64,000 nucleotides of DNA from Symbiodinium natans (GCA_905221605.1 CAJNDS010001813.1:181934-245933), one strand, 5' to 3'. Counted from the stretch's first letter, positions 52,384-62,888 are shown. Notes: a model not told the origin generated them from the letters alone. Numbers and translations: made by a program.

Positions 52384-52659
52384 ATGATGTCCAGGGCGAT
52401 GACGGTGTGGGGGCGGTGGCATGGGAAAAGAGAGAGTGAAGACAGTAACAAAGAAAGGGGTAGAGACAGAGCGAGAAGGAAGACAGTAGCAAACACAACA
52501 ACTGGGAAGCACAACATAAAGTGGAAGATGGCAGACAAAAGGCGGAACAACCTTAGCCCACCCCCCAGAAAAGGTAAGAAGGCCCTACTCAACAGGCCAG
52601 GCTTCGTCACGCCTAAGCCTTCAACCCAAAACCCTCTAAATTTGAGTAAGGATTCGTAG
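52384..52659 (+). CDS. Hypothetical basic ORF, 91 codons
   Basis: MMSRAMTVWGRWHGKRESED, NKERGRDRARRKTVANTTTG, KHNIKWKMADKRRNN. Arg/Lys-rich. The purine-rich DNA may explain the openness. Confidence 0.2.
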   Translation: MMSRAMTVWGRWHGKRESEDSNKERGRDRARRKTVANTTTGKHNIKWKMADKRRNNLSPPPRKGKKALLNRPGFVTPKPSTQNPLNLSKDS

Positions 52660-52945
52660 ATCCCTAAACGCTAAACCCCAAACCCTGAACCCCAAACCCT
52701 AAACCCTATTAGCCTATTTGTTACTAAGTACCATGGACCTCCAAGTACTGCGAAGTATAAGCTTGGTTCTTGAAGGAGTCTAAACTCTGAGGGCTTGAGG
52801 GGGGGGGGGGGTTAGGGTTCAGGGTCCAGGGTTTAGGGTGTGGAAAGTAACATCTCCATGCGGACGCACAGGGCGTTCGGGCTTGAGGCTGTCTTCCAAC
52901 CCTGAACCCTAAAAAACCCTAAACCCTAAACCCTAAACCCTAAAC

Positions 52946-53031
52946 CCCCAAAACGTCGCAGTCTGCTTCAAGTGCCACCCCGTGGTCCTGACTGCGGCAA
53001 GCTTAGCTCCGGCCTCCACCTTCTCCCCTTC
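52946..53031 (-). CDS. Exon-like segment
   Basis: After 'aacccctgtcag' reads EGEKVEAGAKLAAVRTTGWH then LKQTATF, then GTTTAGGG. Looks like a soluble charged domain. Confidence 0.38.
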
Positions 53032-53038
53032 CTGACAG

Positions 53039-53170
53039 GGGTTTAGGGTTTAGGGTTTAGGGGGTTTAGGGTTTAGGGTTTAGGGTTTAGGGTTTAGGGT
53101 TTAGGGTTTAGGGTTTAGGGTTTAGGGTTTAGGGTTTAGGGTTTAGGGTTTAGGGCTTAGGGTGTAGGGC
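53039..53170 (+). repeat. Telomeric G array, 18 units
   Basis: Nearly perfect. Confidence 0.97.
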
Positions 53171-53431
53171 TGCGGATTTAGGGTTTAGGGAGTAGGGAGT
53201 GCCGAAGCTGGTTGTCTCTCCTCTGGTCTTGGTTGTACGCTTCAGGGCCTGGGAGTGACGACGGAGGGTTCTTGGGCATCGGAGCACTTGTCTGTTCCCT
53301 AACCCCATCCTCTCTAGCTATAGCCCCGACTACTACTATATGTACAGAATGCACATGAATATGCTGTAGGTATACATATACAGATACACATACTGGCTTA
53401 CATTTGGTTGAAAAGGAATCTCTCATGACTG

Positions 53432-53652
53432 TGTGGGCATGGCACCGAACTTCGTGGACATGGATTTCGGCAGTTTCAGGGGCATGGCGCAAGACTTCAT
53501 GGGTTTAGGGTTTAGGTTTTGAGGTTTAGGGTTTAGAGTTTAGGGTTTAGGGTTAGGGCTTTATGGTTTTGGGCATAGGGCATGGCACAAGAATTCGTGG
53601 GCAAAGGGCAGGAGGTTTTTTGGGCATTGGCGCAAGAACTTGTGGGCATCTC
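53432..53652 (+). repeat. 25-bp minisatellite interrupted by a G array
   Basis: Units 'ggcatggcgcaagacttcat', 'ggcatggcacaagaattcgt', 'ggcattggcgcaagaacttg'. Array 53501-53560 begins at 'catGGG'. Confidence 0.75.
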
Positions 53653-53815
53653 TCTAGTGGTTCAAAACCTGGCATTTAGGATTTCTGTGCCAGGAGCGCC
53701 GAAGAACCCTTAACTACAAAGGGTATATTTTTTATGGTGTATTGAGCTCTCAAGGCAGGATGTCGGATTTGCTACTGATAGGGACTTGTTTGGGGCTGGT
53801 TGCCTTTCTAAAGCC

Positions 53816-53980
53816 AAACCCTAAACCCTAAACCCTACACCCTAAACCCTAAACCCTAAACCCTAAACCCTAAACTACCCTAGACCCTAAACCCTAAACC
53901 CTAAACCCTAAGCCCTAAACCCTAAACCCTAAACCCTAAACCCTAAACCCTAAACCCTAAACCCTAAACCCTAAACCCTA
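53816..53980 (-). repeat. Telomeric C array
   Basis: About 23 units with CCCTACA and CCCTAGA variants on the left. Confidence 0.96.
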
Positions 53981-54145
53981 CCTCTGCACACCCAAGCTGG
54001 CATGGCTCTGGGTAGAGGCAGCCCCTGAGGGTTCACCGGATTTAGGGTTTAGGGTTTAGGGTTTAGGGTTTAGGGTTTCGCGCTTAAGGGAACCCCGCTT
54101 GGTGTTTAAATTTGGGTCTGGAAGGCAAGCAGCACAAAACGAAAG

Positions 54146-54207
54146 TGGAAATAGGGACTCGAACTTCAAAGAGCTGGGAAATAGGGACTCGAACTTCAAA
54201 GAGCTGG
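54146..54207 (+). repeat. 30-bp direct tandem duplication
   Basis: 'aatagggactcgaacttcaa' plus 'agagctgg' occurs twice head to tail, then a 27-bp poly-C (54227-54253). Confidence 0.9.
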
Positions 54208-54439
54208 ACACCCTCAACCCGAAATACCCCCCCCCCCCCCCCCCCCCCCCCCCACCCCCACAAAGATCCCTAAACCCTAAACCCTAAACCCTAAACCCTA
54301 AACCCTATGCACCCTGAAGACTTGGAGCTCGCGAGTTCACAGCCCCGGAAAGCGCCCAAACGCGGGCCTGAACCATGAAATGGTGCAACGCCTGGGCTGA
54401 AGAGTTTCTGACCCATAGTGCTTAAGGGTTTGAGGTTTA

Positions 54440-54532
54440 AGGGGGTTTAGGGTTTAGGGTTTAGGGTTTAGGGTTTAGGGTTTAGGGTTTAGGGTTTAGG
54501 GTTTAGGGTTTAGGGTTTAGGGCTTAGGGTTT
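54440..54532 (+). repeat. Telomeric G array
   Basis: Twelve canonical units. Confidence 0.96.
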
Positions 54533-55061
54533 AGCGGCTCGGGGCTTACTGAACTTGGAACCCAAGCAAAAATCACAAATCATAGCTGTTCCTTAGGAAA
54601 AAATGTACCCAAAATTCAAAGTATTCCCCAAGTGTCCCTAAGCTTAGGGGTACGACTGGGTTTAGGGTTGAGATCTTTTGAAGAGCTGAAGGGTAAGTCG
54701 AGGGCTTCTAGGGTGGAATCTGAAGGCTTGAGAGCCTCTGGCCAAATTCGTTCAGGGTTTAGGGTTTAGGGTTTAGGGTTTAGGGTTTAGGGTTTGTTTC
54801 TGATCTAGAGCCGTCGTCATGCAAAAGCTATTCTGCTTCTTGCGTGGAGCGGTGCACTATGGTGTGGAAACCTCTAACTTAGCAACCTCAACAAGCTCAA
54901 CTCTGAAACTTTTCCTAAGCGAGTGGTGTTTAGGGTTGAGGGTTTAGGGTTTAGGGTTTAGGGTTTAGGGACACGTTGAGATTTAGGATTCTTGGGGCTG
55001 ATACTTGCTGCTGCCAGGCAGCATAGCGCCGATCGGTCTTCACAGCCACCTAGACCAGCCT

Positions 55062-55145
55062 AAACCCTAAACCCTAAACTCTAAACCCTAGACCCTAAAC
55101 CCTAAACCCTAGACCCTAAACCCTAAACCCTAGACCCTAAACCCA
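55062..55145 (-). repeat. Telomeric C array with periodic CCCTAGA
   Basis: CCCTAGA appears every third unit, a 21-bp higher-order period. Confidence 0.94.
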
Positions 55146-55148
55146 GAG

Positions 55149-55231
55149 ATTCGGGGGCTAAGTCCATCTTCCCAACGGCAAGGGTCGAAACTCAAAATCG
55201 GCCCTCTCTTCGGTGTCCATGGGCTGTTGGG
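55149..55231 (+). CDS. Exon-like segment filling a cassette
   Basis: Between 'ccctaaacccagag' and GTAGGGTTTAGG. Reads IRGLSPSSQRQGSKLKIGPL then FGVHGLL. Confidence 0.37.
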
Positions 55232-55234
55232 GTA

Positions 55235-55337
55235 GGGTTTAGGGTTTAGGGTTTAGGGTTTAGGGTTTAGGGTTTAGGGTTTAGGGTTTAGGGTTTAGGG
55301 CTTAGGGTTTGGGGTTTGGGGTTTAGGGCTTAGGGCT
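55235..55337 (+). repeat. Telomeric G array
   Basis: Eleven canonical units, then TTTGGGG and CTTAGGG. Confidence 0.96.
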
Positions 55338-55379
55338 CTTTGGGGGTAGCTGACCTTGAGGGGGTAGTATTGCTCACGA

Positions 55380-55900
55380 TTTTCGGCTCCTGGCTGAAAA
55401 TGGTTTCCGAAATTCGGGGTGCCTTAGTGAGGTCCTGAATTCGTAAGGGAAGCCGACTACTTGGGGGTCTATCAGTCTATCTTGGGGGTGCCCCAATTTT
55501 CGTAAACCCCAAATGATCCTAAGCCGTGCTTTGCCCAAATCCCGCCCACACCCGCACAATTTGGAGGTTCAGCACTTCGGGGTTCGGCTTTTTTCAGGCT
55601 GTAATTAGGCCGGTTGGCCCAAAATCGATGTTTCCAAGTATCCCGAAGCTCCAAAGCCTAAGGTATGGGGCCTTGGACTTGGGCTGACGTCGGCATGAGG
55701 CACGTTGAGGTTGAGATCCATAGAGCTTCCGCAAGGTTTCGGGCTTCGTGCCGCTGGAGACGTGAGTGACGCAAGTACTGCCGAATGAGCGGCCCCGAAC
55801 CCCCAGCACTCGAACCCCATGTATCCAAGAGCTCCGAAATCCTATTCAAACGCCCAAAGGAGTGCACAAGCCAAACCTGGTGGGTCTTAGTAGGGAATGA
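55380..55900. other. Longest array-free island with overlapping minus ORFs
   Basis: About 520 bp. Three minus frames are open over 55594-55867 (for example SGTKPETLRKLYGSQPQRAS). They compete, so none is called; an exon is possible. Confidence 0.35.
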
Positions 55901-55995
55901 ACCGAAGGATCTAGGTACATACTTTGTGCAAGCCCCTCTGGAAATCCTTTGTAAGGGATTCTAGATGGCGCCCAATTCCACCTTTCCCTACAAGA

Positions 55996-56145
55996 ATCAT
56001 GGGTCCCCCTACTACTCCCCTCTATACTAACCCTAGGTTTCCTCCCATAATTAAGGCTATTTAGGGATAACTAAGCCTGATTCAGGTTATTCAAGGGAGG
56101 CAGCTTAGGGTGGGGGGGGGGGGGGGGGGTAGTCTGGAGCTAAAA
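55996..56145 (+). mobile_element. Family E MITE (near complete)
   Basis: 'atcatgggtccccctactac', 'cccctctatactaaccctag', 'ttaaggctatttagggataa', poly-G, 'gtagtctgg'. Confidence 0.75.
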
Positions 56146-56205
56146 GCTAAACCCTAAACCCTAAACCCTAAACCCTAAACCCTAAACCCCAAACCCTAAA
56201 CCCAG

Positions 56206-56306
56206 CAAGCAAGTTTCCGCCTCGAGATGATCCCGTGGTTGCAACCCAGGGGGTGGGAAGAAGTCCGGGCTAACCACGAGGCACGCCACCTGCGAGCTTT
56301 TCTAGG
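56206..56306 (+). CDS. Exon-like segment (one of the best)
   Basis: After 'ccctaaacccag', 33 codons: QASFRLEMIPWLQPRGWEEV then RANHEARHLRAFL, then GTTTTATGG. Long helical, charged; no family recognised. Confidence 0.45.
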
Positions 56307-56957
56307 GTTTTATGGTTTAGGATTTAGGGTTAAGGGTTAAGGGTTTAGGGCTTTGGGTTGAGGGGGTTGAGGGTTGAGGGTTTAGGGTTCGGGGTTTAAG
56401 GCTTGGGCCCCTGATTTGGGTACCTTGTTATATATATATATATAACCCTTCCATACACCATACATAATAAGGGCCCATAGTTCGGGAAAGGGATCATACT
56501 TACGGCCCATGGTTCGTACCTCAGAGCTTTGCCAGGATCGAGGGCTTTCAGAGTCTAGGGTTTAGGGCTTTCGGGCTTTTGAATTCTATGGTTTTAGGGT
56601 TTCGGGTTGAGTTATGAAACTGAACTCCCCAAGCCCTAAACCCAGAACCCTGAACCTCTGAACCCGTTTGAGGAAGGCTCACAGCGCCCTAAACCCTGAA
56701 CCCTAAACCCTGAACCCTAAACCCTAAACCCTAAACCCTAAACCCTAAACCCTAAGTTCTTAATTTTACAGGCTTGCGGGAGTTGAGGGTTGTCGTGCTC
56801 TTCGGGCGTCGGGGGTCTAGGTTCAGGGGTGTAGGGTTTAGGGTTCATAAGGTTTAGGGTTTAGAGTCTAGGGTTTAGGGTTTAGAGTCTAGGGTTCAGG
56901 GTTTAGGGAGGGCCTAAGTTTAGGGCTTAGGGCTTCGGGCTTGCGGAAGCTTGAAAG

Positions 56958-57095
56958 ATTGGACTTGGAGAAGCGGTAGCCCAGGAGAAAAAGGGTGCGG
57001 TTCCAGGTGAAAAGGGGCTTCGAAGGGAACCTCAGCTCCCCTCCCCCCCAAACAAAAGGGGAGTAGGGGCCTTCTCTCCTAACAGATGAAGCCCA
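56958..57095 (+). mobile_element. Family C MITE, diverged
   Basis: 'agcggtagcccaggag', 'aaaaagggtgcggttc', 'cgaagggaacctcagctccc', 'gagtaggggccttct'. Confidence 0.5.
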
Positions 57096-57255
57096 CACAA
57101 CAGCCCTCGGGAAAGAAACCCTAAACCTTAAACCCTAAACCCAAAACCCTGAACCCTGAACCCTGAACCCTAAACCCTAAACCCTAAACCCTAAACCCAA
57201 AACCCTAAACCCTACCCCTAAACCCTGAATCACTGAATTTTAGGGAATCCCAAAC

Positions 57256-57341
57256 CCGCAAAGCTCAGGCAAAGCTGCCCCCTGGCGGATGATGTCGCCC
57301 GACTTGGCATCCAGGCGCCGCTTCACGCGGCCAGGAAGCGA
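57256..57341 (-). CDS. Exon-like segment (one of the best)
   Basis: After 'aaatcccttcag' reads SLPGRVKRRLDAKSGDIIRQ then GAALPELC, then GTTTGGG. Basic then apolar; no family recognised. Confidence 0.45.
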
Positions 57342-57348
57342 CTGAAGG

Positions 57349-57470
57349 GATTTAGGGTTTAGGGTTTAGAGTTTAGGGTTTAGGGTTTAGGGTTCAGGGT
57401 TTAGGGTTTAGGAAGGGATTTAGGGTTTAGGGTTTAGGGTTCAGGGTTTAGGGTTCGGGGTTTCGGGGTT
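57349..57470 (+). repeat. Telomeric G array
   Basis: Two blocks of canonical units separated by 'aagggat'. Confidence 0.94.
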
Positions 57471-57479
57471 TTGGGCGGT

Positions 57480-57570
57480 TTTGGGCGGTTTTGGGGTTTC
57501 GGGCCGTTTTCGGTCGTTTTGGGCCGTTCTGGCTTTTTGGGCTGTTTTGGAGTTTTGGGTTTGGGGGTGT
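57480..57570 (+). repeat. TTTTGGG(C) decayed repeat
   Basis: Runs of 'ggttttgggcggttttgg' and 'cggtcgttttgggccgtt'; related to the heptamer with C/T substitutions. Confidence 0.7.
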
Positions 57571-57772
57571 TTACAGGATTAGGTTGCAGTGGATGTTGGG
57601 GATTTTGGGGTTTTTAAGCCTCAGGGTTTGTAGGAAACGATTGCCCCTGAAACCCTTCAGCCCGTGTAAATCCCAAGGCAGCAGAGCCCCTTAATTTGGG
57701 GAGGGGTTTGGGGTTTCGTGGTTAAGGCTCACTGTTGAACTCGGGGGGTATTCCTCACTTAAGGGCCTAGGG

Positions 57773-57914
57773 CTACTGCTTGGAGGTTCATGGGTACTTT
57801 TAACCCCCATTCTGAATCTACGTATAACCTACTTTGGGGACTTGGGGGGAACCCTGAACCCTAAACCCTAAACCCTAAATTCTAAGCCCTAAACCCTAAA
57901 CCCTGCAAGTAGGG
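57773..57914 (+). mobile_element. Family B element with internal C array
   Basis: 'ttggaggttcatgggtactt', 'ttaacccccattctgaatct', 'gacttgggggga', then array 57850-57904, then 'tgcaagtagggcta'. The left half is like 28725. Confidence 0.65.
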
Positions 57915-57918
57915 CTAC

Positions 57919-58006
57919 TGGGCTCTTTGTTCCACGGCACGGTCTGCTCGAATCTGTAGCTGGCGCCAGCCGGATAGCGCACGCCGAAGAAGACATGCGC
58001 GCCCGC
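57919..58006 (-). CDS. Exon-like segment (best in window)
   Basis: After 'accctgaccttcgcag' reads AGAHVFFGVRYPAGASYRFE then QTVPWNKEP, then GTAGCC. Aromatic/apolar alternation suggests a beta-rich domain. Acceptor has a partial pyrimidine tract and the donor is outside a heptamer. Confidence 0.5.
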
Positions 58007-58087
58007 CTGCGAAGGTCAGGGTCGCCCTAAACCCTAAACCCTAAGCCTTAAACTCTGAACTCCCGCAGACCCTAAACCAATGCGCAC

Positions 58088-58185
58088 CTTAAACCCTAAA
58101 CCCTAAACCCTAAACCCTAAACCCTAAACCCTAAACCCTAAACCCTAAACCCTAAACCCTAAACCCTAAAAACCCTAAACCCTCC
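58088..58185 (-). repeat. Telomeric C array
   Basis: Thirteen canonical units. Confidence 0.97.
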
Positions 58186-58411
58186 CCCCCTTGTAGGGCG
58201 CTGATTGTGCGCTGTCAGGCTTTTCATCTTTAGCGTTAGGTGCAACTAGGATGGGCAGCTGCATCTTTGCTTACCCTCCTTCCTGTCTACTCCTGCAAGG
58301 AAACATTCTGTGAGTGATGTCTGGTGTCGGCTGCAAAGGTTTAGGGCTCTGTCGGAATTCGGCTGCCCATAAATCCTGCGACTTATTTTCAAAGCCAACC
58401 CTTGAACAAAG

Positions 58412-58505
58412 TAAGGTTTAGGGTTTAGGGTTTAGGGTTTAGGGTTAAGGGTTTAGGGTTTAGGGTTTAGGGTTTAGGGTTTAGGGATTAGGGTTTAGGG
58501 TTTAA
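58412..58505 (+). repeat. Telomeric G array
   Basis: Thirteen units, one TTAAGGG variant. Confidence 0.97.
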
Positions 58506-58569
58506 GGACCTCGAGGTGCTTCCCTGGCTTCGTCTTGTAGGTGTGGAAGATGTAATCCTGGCCGCGTGG

Positions 58570-58677
58570 GAAAAAAATCAATTAAATTATATATCAATTA
58601 ATAATGTTGAAAATAATGATAGTAGTATATGAATATATTAGTTATATCATTATAGCATTCAAATCGTATAACTTAGT
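58570..58677. other. AT-rich tract
   Basis: Over 80% A/T, for example 'aattaaattatatatcaatt', directly before the tandem E elements. No gene seen. Confidence 0.8.
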
Positions 58678-58922
58678 TTCATGGGTTCTCCTACTAGCCC
58701 ACTGTTAAGGCTATTTAAGGGGGGAACCTAGGGGGGGGGGAGTATATATTTTAAGGCTAATTTAGGAAGAATAAAGCCTAACTAAGGTTATTTAAGGGGG
58801 GAACCTTAGGGGGGGGGGGGGGGGGTAGTATTTTTTCAGGCTATTTAGGAATAATTAAGCCTAACTCAGGCTATTTTAGGGGGGAACCTTGAGGGGGTAG
58901 TTTAGAGGGGGGTAGTAGGGAA
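58678..58922 (+). mobile_element. Family E, three tandem core units
   Basis: 'aaggctatttaaggggggaa', 'taaggctaatttaggaagaa' and 'caggctatttaggaataatt' units, each ending in a poly-G block. Outer ends 'catgggttctcctactagcc' and 'gaggggggtagtaggg'. Confidence 0.72.
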
Positions 58923-59141
58923 ACAATCTTTGGGGAACTTAAGGTTAACCTTTGGGGTCTGGCCCAGAACGCGTTGAAGGTTACCTGCGCTACTACTACA
59001 AAGGGGTTGGTCCAGGGCTCAGGGTGGTTTAGGGTTTCAAGGGCACTGGGAGGAACCTGGCACCATCCCGAAACCTTACACCTTACACCCTGAACCTTAA
59101 ACCCTAAACCCTAAACCCTAAACCCTAAACCCTAAACTGGG

Positions 59142-59229
59142 GCGCCAGTCGGTCGGGCGACATGGTCCCGGAAGCATCTTTCCGAGTGTTCGACTCATGG
59201 GGGGCGCAGCACGTAACCCACTGGACATG
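59142..59229 (+). CDS. Exon-like segment, strand ambiguous
   Basis: Plus after 'ggggcgccag': SVGRHGPGSIFPSVRLMGG then AARNPLDM to GTAGGG. Minus after 'cttcatgtccag': WVTCCAPHESNTRKDASGTM to GTTTAGGG. Both fit. Confidence 0.27.
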
Positions 59230-59231
59230 AA

Positions 59232-59325
59232 GTAGGGTTTAGGGTTTAGGGTTTAGGGTTTAGGGTTTAGGGTTTAGGGTTTAGGGTTTAGGGTTTAGGG
59301 TTTAGGGTTTAGGGTTTAGGGTTTC
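59232..59325 (+). repeat. Telomeric G array
   Basis: Thirteen canonical units. Confidence 0.97.
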
Positions 59326-59609
59326 TTGTATCCCCCAAAAAGGCACCAGGTATATACACTCACCAATTTTAAAAAGGAACCTTATATACACTCACCAAAA
59401 ACCGAAATGTAAACCCTGCTTCACATGAGTTCAGAGCTCAAAAGCACCGTTTCTTGTAGGTTACCTACGAAACCCTAAGCCCTACAGGAATCCTCCAGAA
59501 GGGGCTTCTTGAAATCCAAAAACCTATGAAGGGAGCCTAGGCTTCAGGGCCCTCAAGCGGCTAGAAACGACCTATCAGGGTTTAGGGTTTAGGGTTTGGG
59601 TTTGGTATC

Positions 59610-60020
59610 GAACCGAGCCGCACCGAGTAGGAAGACCTAGCAATACTACACCGCGTACTATCCATAATTTTTACTACAACCATGAAGATAGGGTTCCCCT
59701 TTCATACCCCGAATGCTCTGCTTCGTATATATAGGGACCCCCGAAGAGATGCCCCGGACTTCATGCCGTAGCTAAAGCCCTGAATTCCCAAAATGCTACA
59801 CCCCAATTAAATTGCTTGACACGACGTGCTAAATAGTTTTGAACTACTACTTTACTAAGCCGTGGATTCTTACATTACCAAACCCCAGATTACCGTACGA
59901 CTGGAACCTACATATCCTTGAAGCGCTTAAATAGCTTGTGGTTGAGGCCGGGACAAAGCGGGCTTTGATGGGCATCTCCCACTCCTCTGGATTGAAGGTC
60001 AGGCCTGTGCGGTCATCACG
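59610..60020. other. Array-free island
   Basis: About 400 bp without heptamers, long ORFs or recognised repeats. Confidence 0.5.
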
Positions 60021-60044
60021 GACAGCTCGGGGTGTACAGTGGAT

Positions 60045-60156
60045 CTAGGCCCGAGAGCAAGCCAGGAACAAAAAGGGCGCCCTTTTGGGTTTAAAGGGAC
60101 TTACAAGGGAACCTAAACCCTAAGAAAAGGGAACAAGGGCCTGCAAGAGGTCCTAG
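60045..60156 (+). mobile_element. Family C MITE, variant
   Basis: 'ctaggcccgagagcaagcc', 'gggcgcccttttgggttta', 'cttacaagggaacctaaacc', 'gcctgcaagaggtcctag'. Confidence 0.68.
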
Positions 60157-60293
60157 ATGTTTAGGGTTTAGGGTTTTAGGGTTTTAGGGCTTCGGGGTGT
60201 AGGGTGTAGCGCTTTATTAAGGCTTTGAGGGTGCGGGGTTTGGGGTTGGCTGAATGCTGCGGCAAGGCTGGCATCGCCAGGACAGCGTGTGAG

Positions 60294-60406
60294 CTAGGTT
60301 GCCCAGTAACCTAGGATTCAAAAGGGTGCCCTTTTTGGCTTAAAGGGGTTTATAGGGGAACCTAGAGCCCCCAAAAAGGGAGTAAGGGCACTACTGGGCA
60401 TCCTAG
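60294..60406 (+). mobile_element. Family C MITE (reference copy)
   Basis: 'ctaggttgcccagtaaccta' and 'cactactgggcatcctag' are inverted termini. Inner hairpin 'gggtgccctttttggct' / 'ccccaaaaagggagtaaggg'. 113 bp, non-coding. Confidence 0.82.
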
Positions 60407-60717
60407 TTAGAGAAGAACGCCCGATGAGTTTTGCCGCCGTTTCGTAGGGAAGTAGGTGCCCTGTGCCATCTTCGAAGGGTCATAGATCATCAAGGCCGGT
60501 GGTCTCTTCATCTGCTGCCCTTATACCTTTCATGTGGCCCCTAGATACCCCCAAAAAGGACCCCCCCCTACAGAACAGAAACCCTGCTTAAAGAGACCAC
60601 CAAGCAATATAAGTCATAGAGCGGAAGACCAGGTACCCCTAAACCCTAAACCCTACACCCTACACCCTAAACCCCTAAACCCGTAAACCCGCGGCTTCCC
60701 CTATGGGTCGACTCCAG

Positions 60718-60759
60718 CACAAGATGCGCAAACACATGTCCACCAACCCCGGCGCGCCG
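60718..60759 (+). CDS. Short exon-like segment
   Basis: After 'gggtcgactccag' reads HKMRKHMSTNPGAP, then GTGCTTG, not a telomeric donor. 42 nt. Confidence 0.25.
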
Positions 60760-60777
60760 GTGCTTGTAAAACCCTAA

Positions 60778-60896
60778 GCTACTCTTTGCCTCAGAAACCC
60801 ACCCAAAAAATAGAATGAGCAAGCCCTTCTTTGCCCTTTTTTAAGGAAGAAGGATGTGTTTGATCTTTATGTGGGGCTCTTAAGCAAGTAGTAGGA
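60778..60896 (+). mobile_element. Family D element, diverged
   Basis: 'taagctactctttgcctcag', 'aaggaagaaggatgtgttt', 'ggggctcttaagcaagtagt'. Confidence 0.55.
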
Positions 60897-61145
60897 GTTT
60901 CGAAGCCCGCCGGACCATTGTACTGGAACCCAGGCTGGCCAGTACAACCCTCGAAACAAAAACGAAGTCCTGGACGTGATCCTGCCATACCCAGTAAGGG
61001 AATAGAACAAATATCCCCCTTTAAGGGCCTGCACCTAGACAAAGACTCCAAACCCTAAACCCTAAATCCTAAACCCTAAATGCTTAACCCCAAACCAAAA
61101 ATAAGCCGCCAAAAAGAGGCCTGACCCTAGGCCGACTGCGAAGCC

Positions 61146-61236
61146 CTAGTTGCTGAGTTCATGAGAACCAACAAAGCGTACACTGTCAGTTCTATAGGGG
61201 ATTATAGCATCCCCAAAAGTGCAGTGTACTTATTCC
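61146..61236 (+). mobile_element. Family G MITE copy
   Basis: 'ctagttgctgagttcatgag', 'cgtacactgtcagttctata', 'ggggattatagcatcccc', 'gtgtacttattcca'. Confidence 0.7.
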
Positions 61237-61244
61237 ATACAACC

Positions 61245-61327
61245 CTAAACCCTAAACCCTAAGCGCCCTAAACCCTAAACCCTAAACCCTAAACCCTAAA
61301 CCCCTAAACCCTAAACCCCTAAAACCT
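61245..61327 (-). repeat. Telomeric C array
   Basis: Canonical with CCCCTAAA slips at the right. Confidence 0.95.
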
Positions 61328-61330
61328 AAG

Positions 61331-61420
61331 GGTGCCTGGCGGATCATGGACCCGGGACTGGATGATCATCAGGCCGACCTCGCACGCGCGCGCAGGGGGC
61401 TTAGGGAACCCCCTAAGTCC
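61331..61420 (+). CDS. Exon-like segment, strand uncertain
   Basis: Plus: GAWRIMDPGLDDHQADLARA then RRGLREPPKS and TAA. Minus: VGLMIIQSRVHDPPGTL also open after 'gcgtgcgag'. Confidence 0.3.
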
Positions 61421-61426
61421 TAAACT

Positions 61427-61505
61427 AGGGTTTAGGGTTTAGGGTTTAGGGTTTAGGGTTTAGGGTTTAGGGTTTAGGGTTTTGGGTTTAGGGTTTAGGG
61501 TTTAA
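61427..61505 (+). repeat. Telomeric G array
   Basis: Ten units, one TTTTGGG. Confidence 0.96.
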
Positions 61506-61792
61506 GGCGATTCAAGCCCAACCGAGCACATGGCTCTGCGTTCTGAATGAAGTCGGGATGGGAGGCTGCGAGCATGGAAGCTCCATGTATTGAAACTAGG
61601 ATGGCCCTGACCATACCCTGTGATAAATCTTCCTACCTCTGGTCCTCTCTTAAAGACAATAAGGAAAAACATAGCATGTCTCAAGCACATCCCGAAACCC
61701 GAAACCCGAAACCCGAAACCCGAAACCCTAAACCCTAAACCCTAAACCCTAGCCCCAAACGCTAGCCGGGGGTTGTGGCAAGCGGCACCAGG

Positions 61793-61868
61793 GCTGAGAA
61801 CATATCCCGGCTGAGCACAAGGAAGGAGCTTCCTAGGCTGAGGGAACTTCGGAGCCCCAACCCTACGA
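61793..61868 (+). CDS. Exon-like segment
   Basis: After 'gttgtggcaag' reads GTRAENISRLSTRKELPRLR then ELRSPNPT, then GTTTAGGG. Basic, helical. Confidence 0.32.
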
Positions 61869-62129
61869 GTTTAGGGTTTAGGGTTTAGGGTTTAGGGTTT
61901 AGTGTCTCGGGTTTAGGGTTTCGGGTTTGGGGTTTGGACTTAGTCACCCAGCGACCTAGCCAATTCAGAGCAAGCTTTAAACATTTGGAGCCTGTCATGT
62001 ACATGACCGTTGGGACCAACTTGTAAGGACCGTAATGCCGCACACCCTAAACCCCCTAAGCCTAAACCCTAAACCCTAAACCCTAGGCCCTAAGCCCTTA
62101 TAAACCTTCATGATGAGGCTGGGGCTGCC

Positions 62130-62460
62130 AGGACCAAACATTCATGGCTTCCCCCTTCTACACCTCTCTATACTACCCACGCCGGTTCCCCTGTATTTCA
62201 GGCTATTTGGGGATAATTAAGCCTAGTTCAGGTCATTAAGGAGGGAAAATTAAGGGCTAATTTGGGGATCATTAAGCCTAGTTCAGGTTCTTTAAGGGCG
62301 GAACATAGGTGTGGTAGTATACTTGGCTGCACTTAGGAAGGTAGCTATAAATTAAAACTTTTAGCGGCCTTACTCGGAAACCCAATGAACCCCAAACAGG
62401 CGAAGGATCTAAAGAGTTACAGTGAAGCACCACAAAGTATAGAGGGCGGTAGTAGGGGAA
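62130..62460 (+). mobile_element. Family E, tandem dimer plus unique insert
   Basis: Two 'ggggataattaagcctagtt'-type cores (62209, 62266), 'gtggtagtatacttgg', about 100 bp unique, then 'agagggcggtagtagggg' and 'aacccatg'. Confidence 0.65.
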
Positions 62461-62723
62461 CCCATGAAACAGCAGCAGACGGGGCTTGGCAGGCTTTATC
62501 TCCAGCCGCCAGAGGCCAAGGGTTTAGGGTTTAGGGGACCAGGGCTTCGGGTTTCGGGTTTAGGGTACCAGGGCTTTAGGGTTCGTAGCCAAAGAGAAAG
62601 CCCTATTGAAATGGGGGTACCCTTTTGTGGGTTGGTTGCTTGATAAGGAGACCTAGAAACCCTAAACCCTAAACCCTAAACCCTAAACCCCAAGCCCTAA
62701 ACCCCAAACCCTAATAAACCCCA

Positions 62724-62725
<2 letters not shown>

Positions 62726-62757
<32 letters not shown>
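62726..62757. repeat. 32-bp poly-C tract
   Basis: Begins inside a CCCCAAA array, so probably grew from it. Confidence 0.97.
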
Positions 62758-62759
<2 letters not shown>

Positions 62760-62804
62760 ACAAAAAGGCTTCGGCCTTCGGATCCCGGAGCCCGAAACCC
62801 CAAG

Positions 62805-62888
62805 CGCTCATATTCCATGCAAGGTCTCGTCACGACGCCCATGCACTTCGACCTCACACTTGTCTCGCACAGTGCCCTTCTAGGGGCT
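62805..62888 (+). CDS. Exon-like segment, phase 0-0
   Basis: Between 'cgaaaccccaag' and GTTTGGGG, exactly 28 codons: RSYSMQGLVTTPMHFDLTLV, SHSALLGA. Confidence 0.38.
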
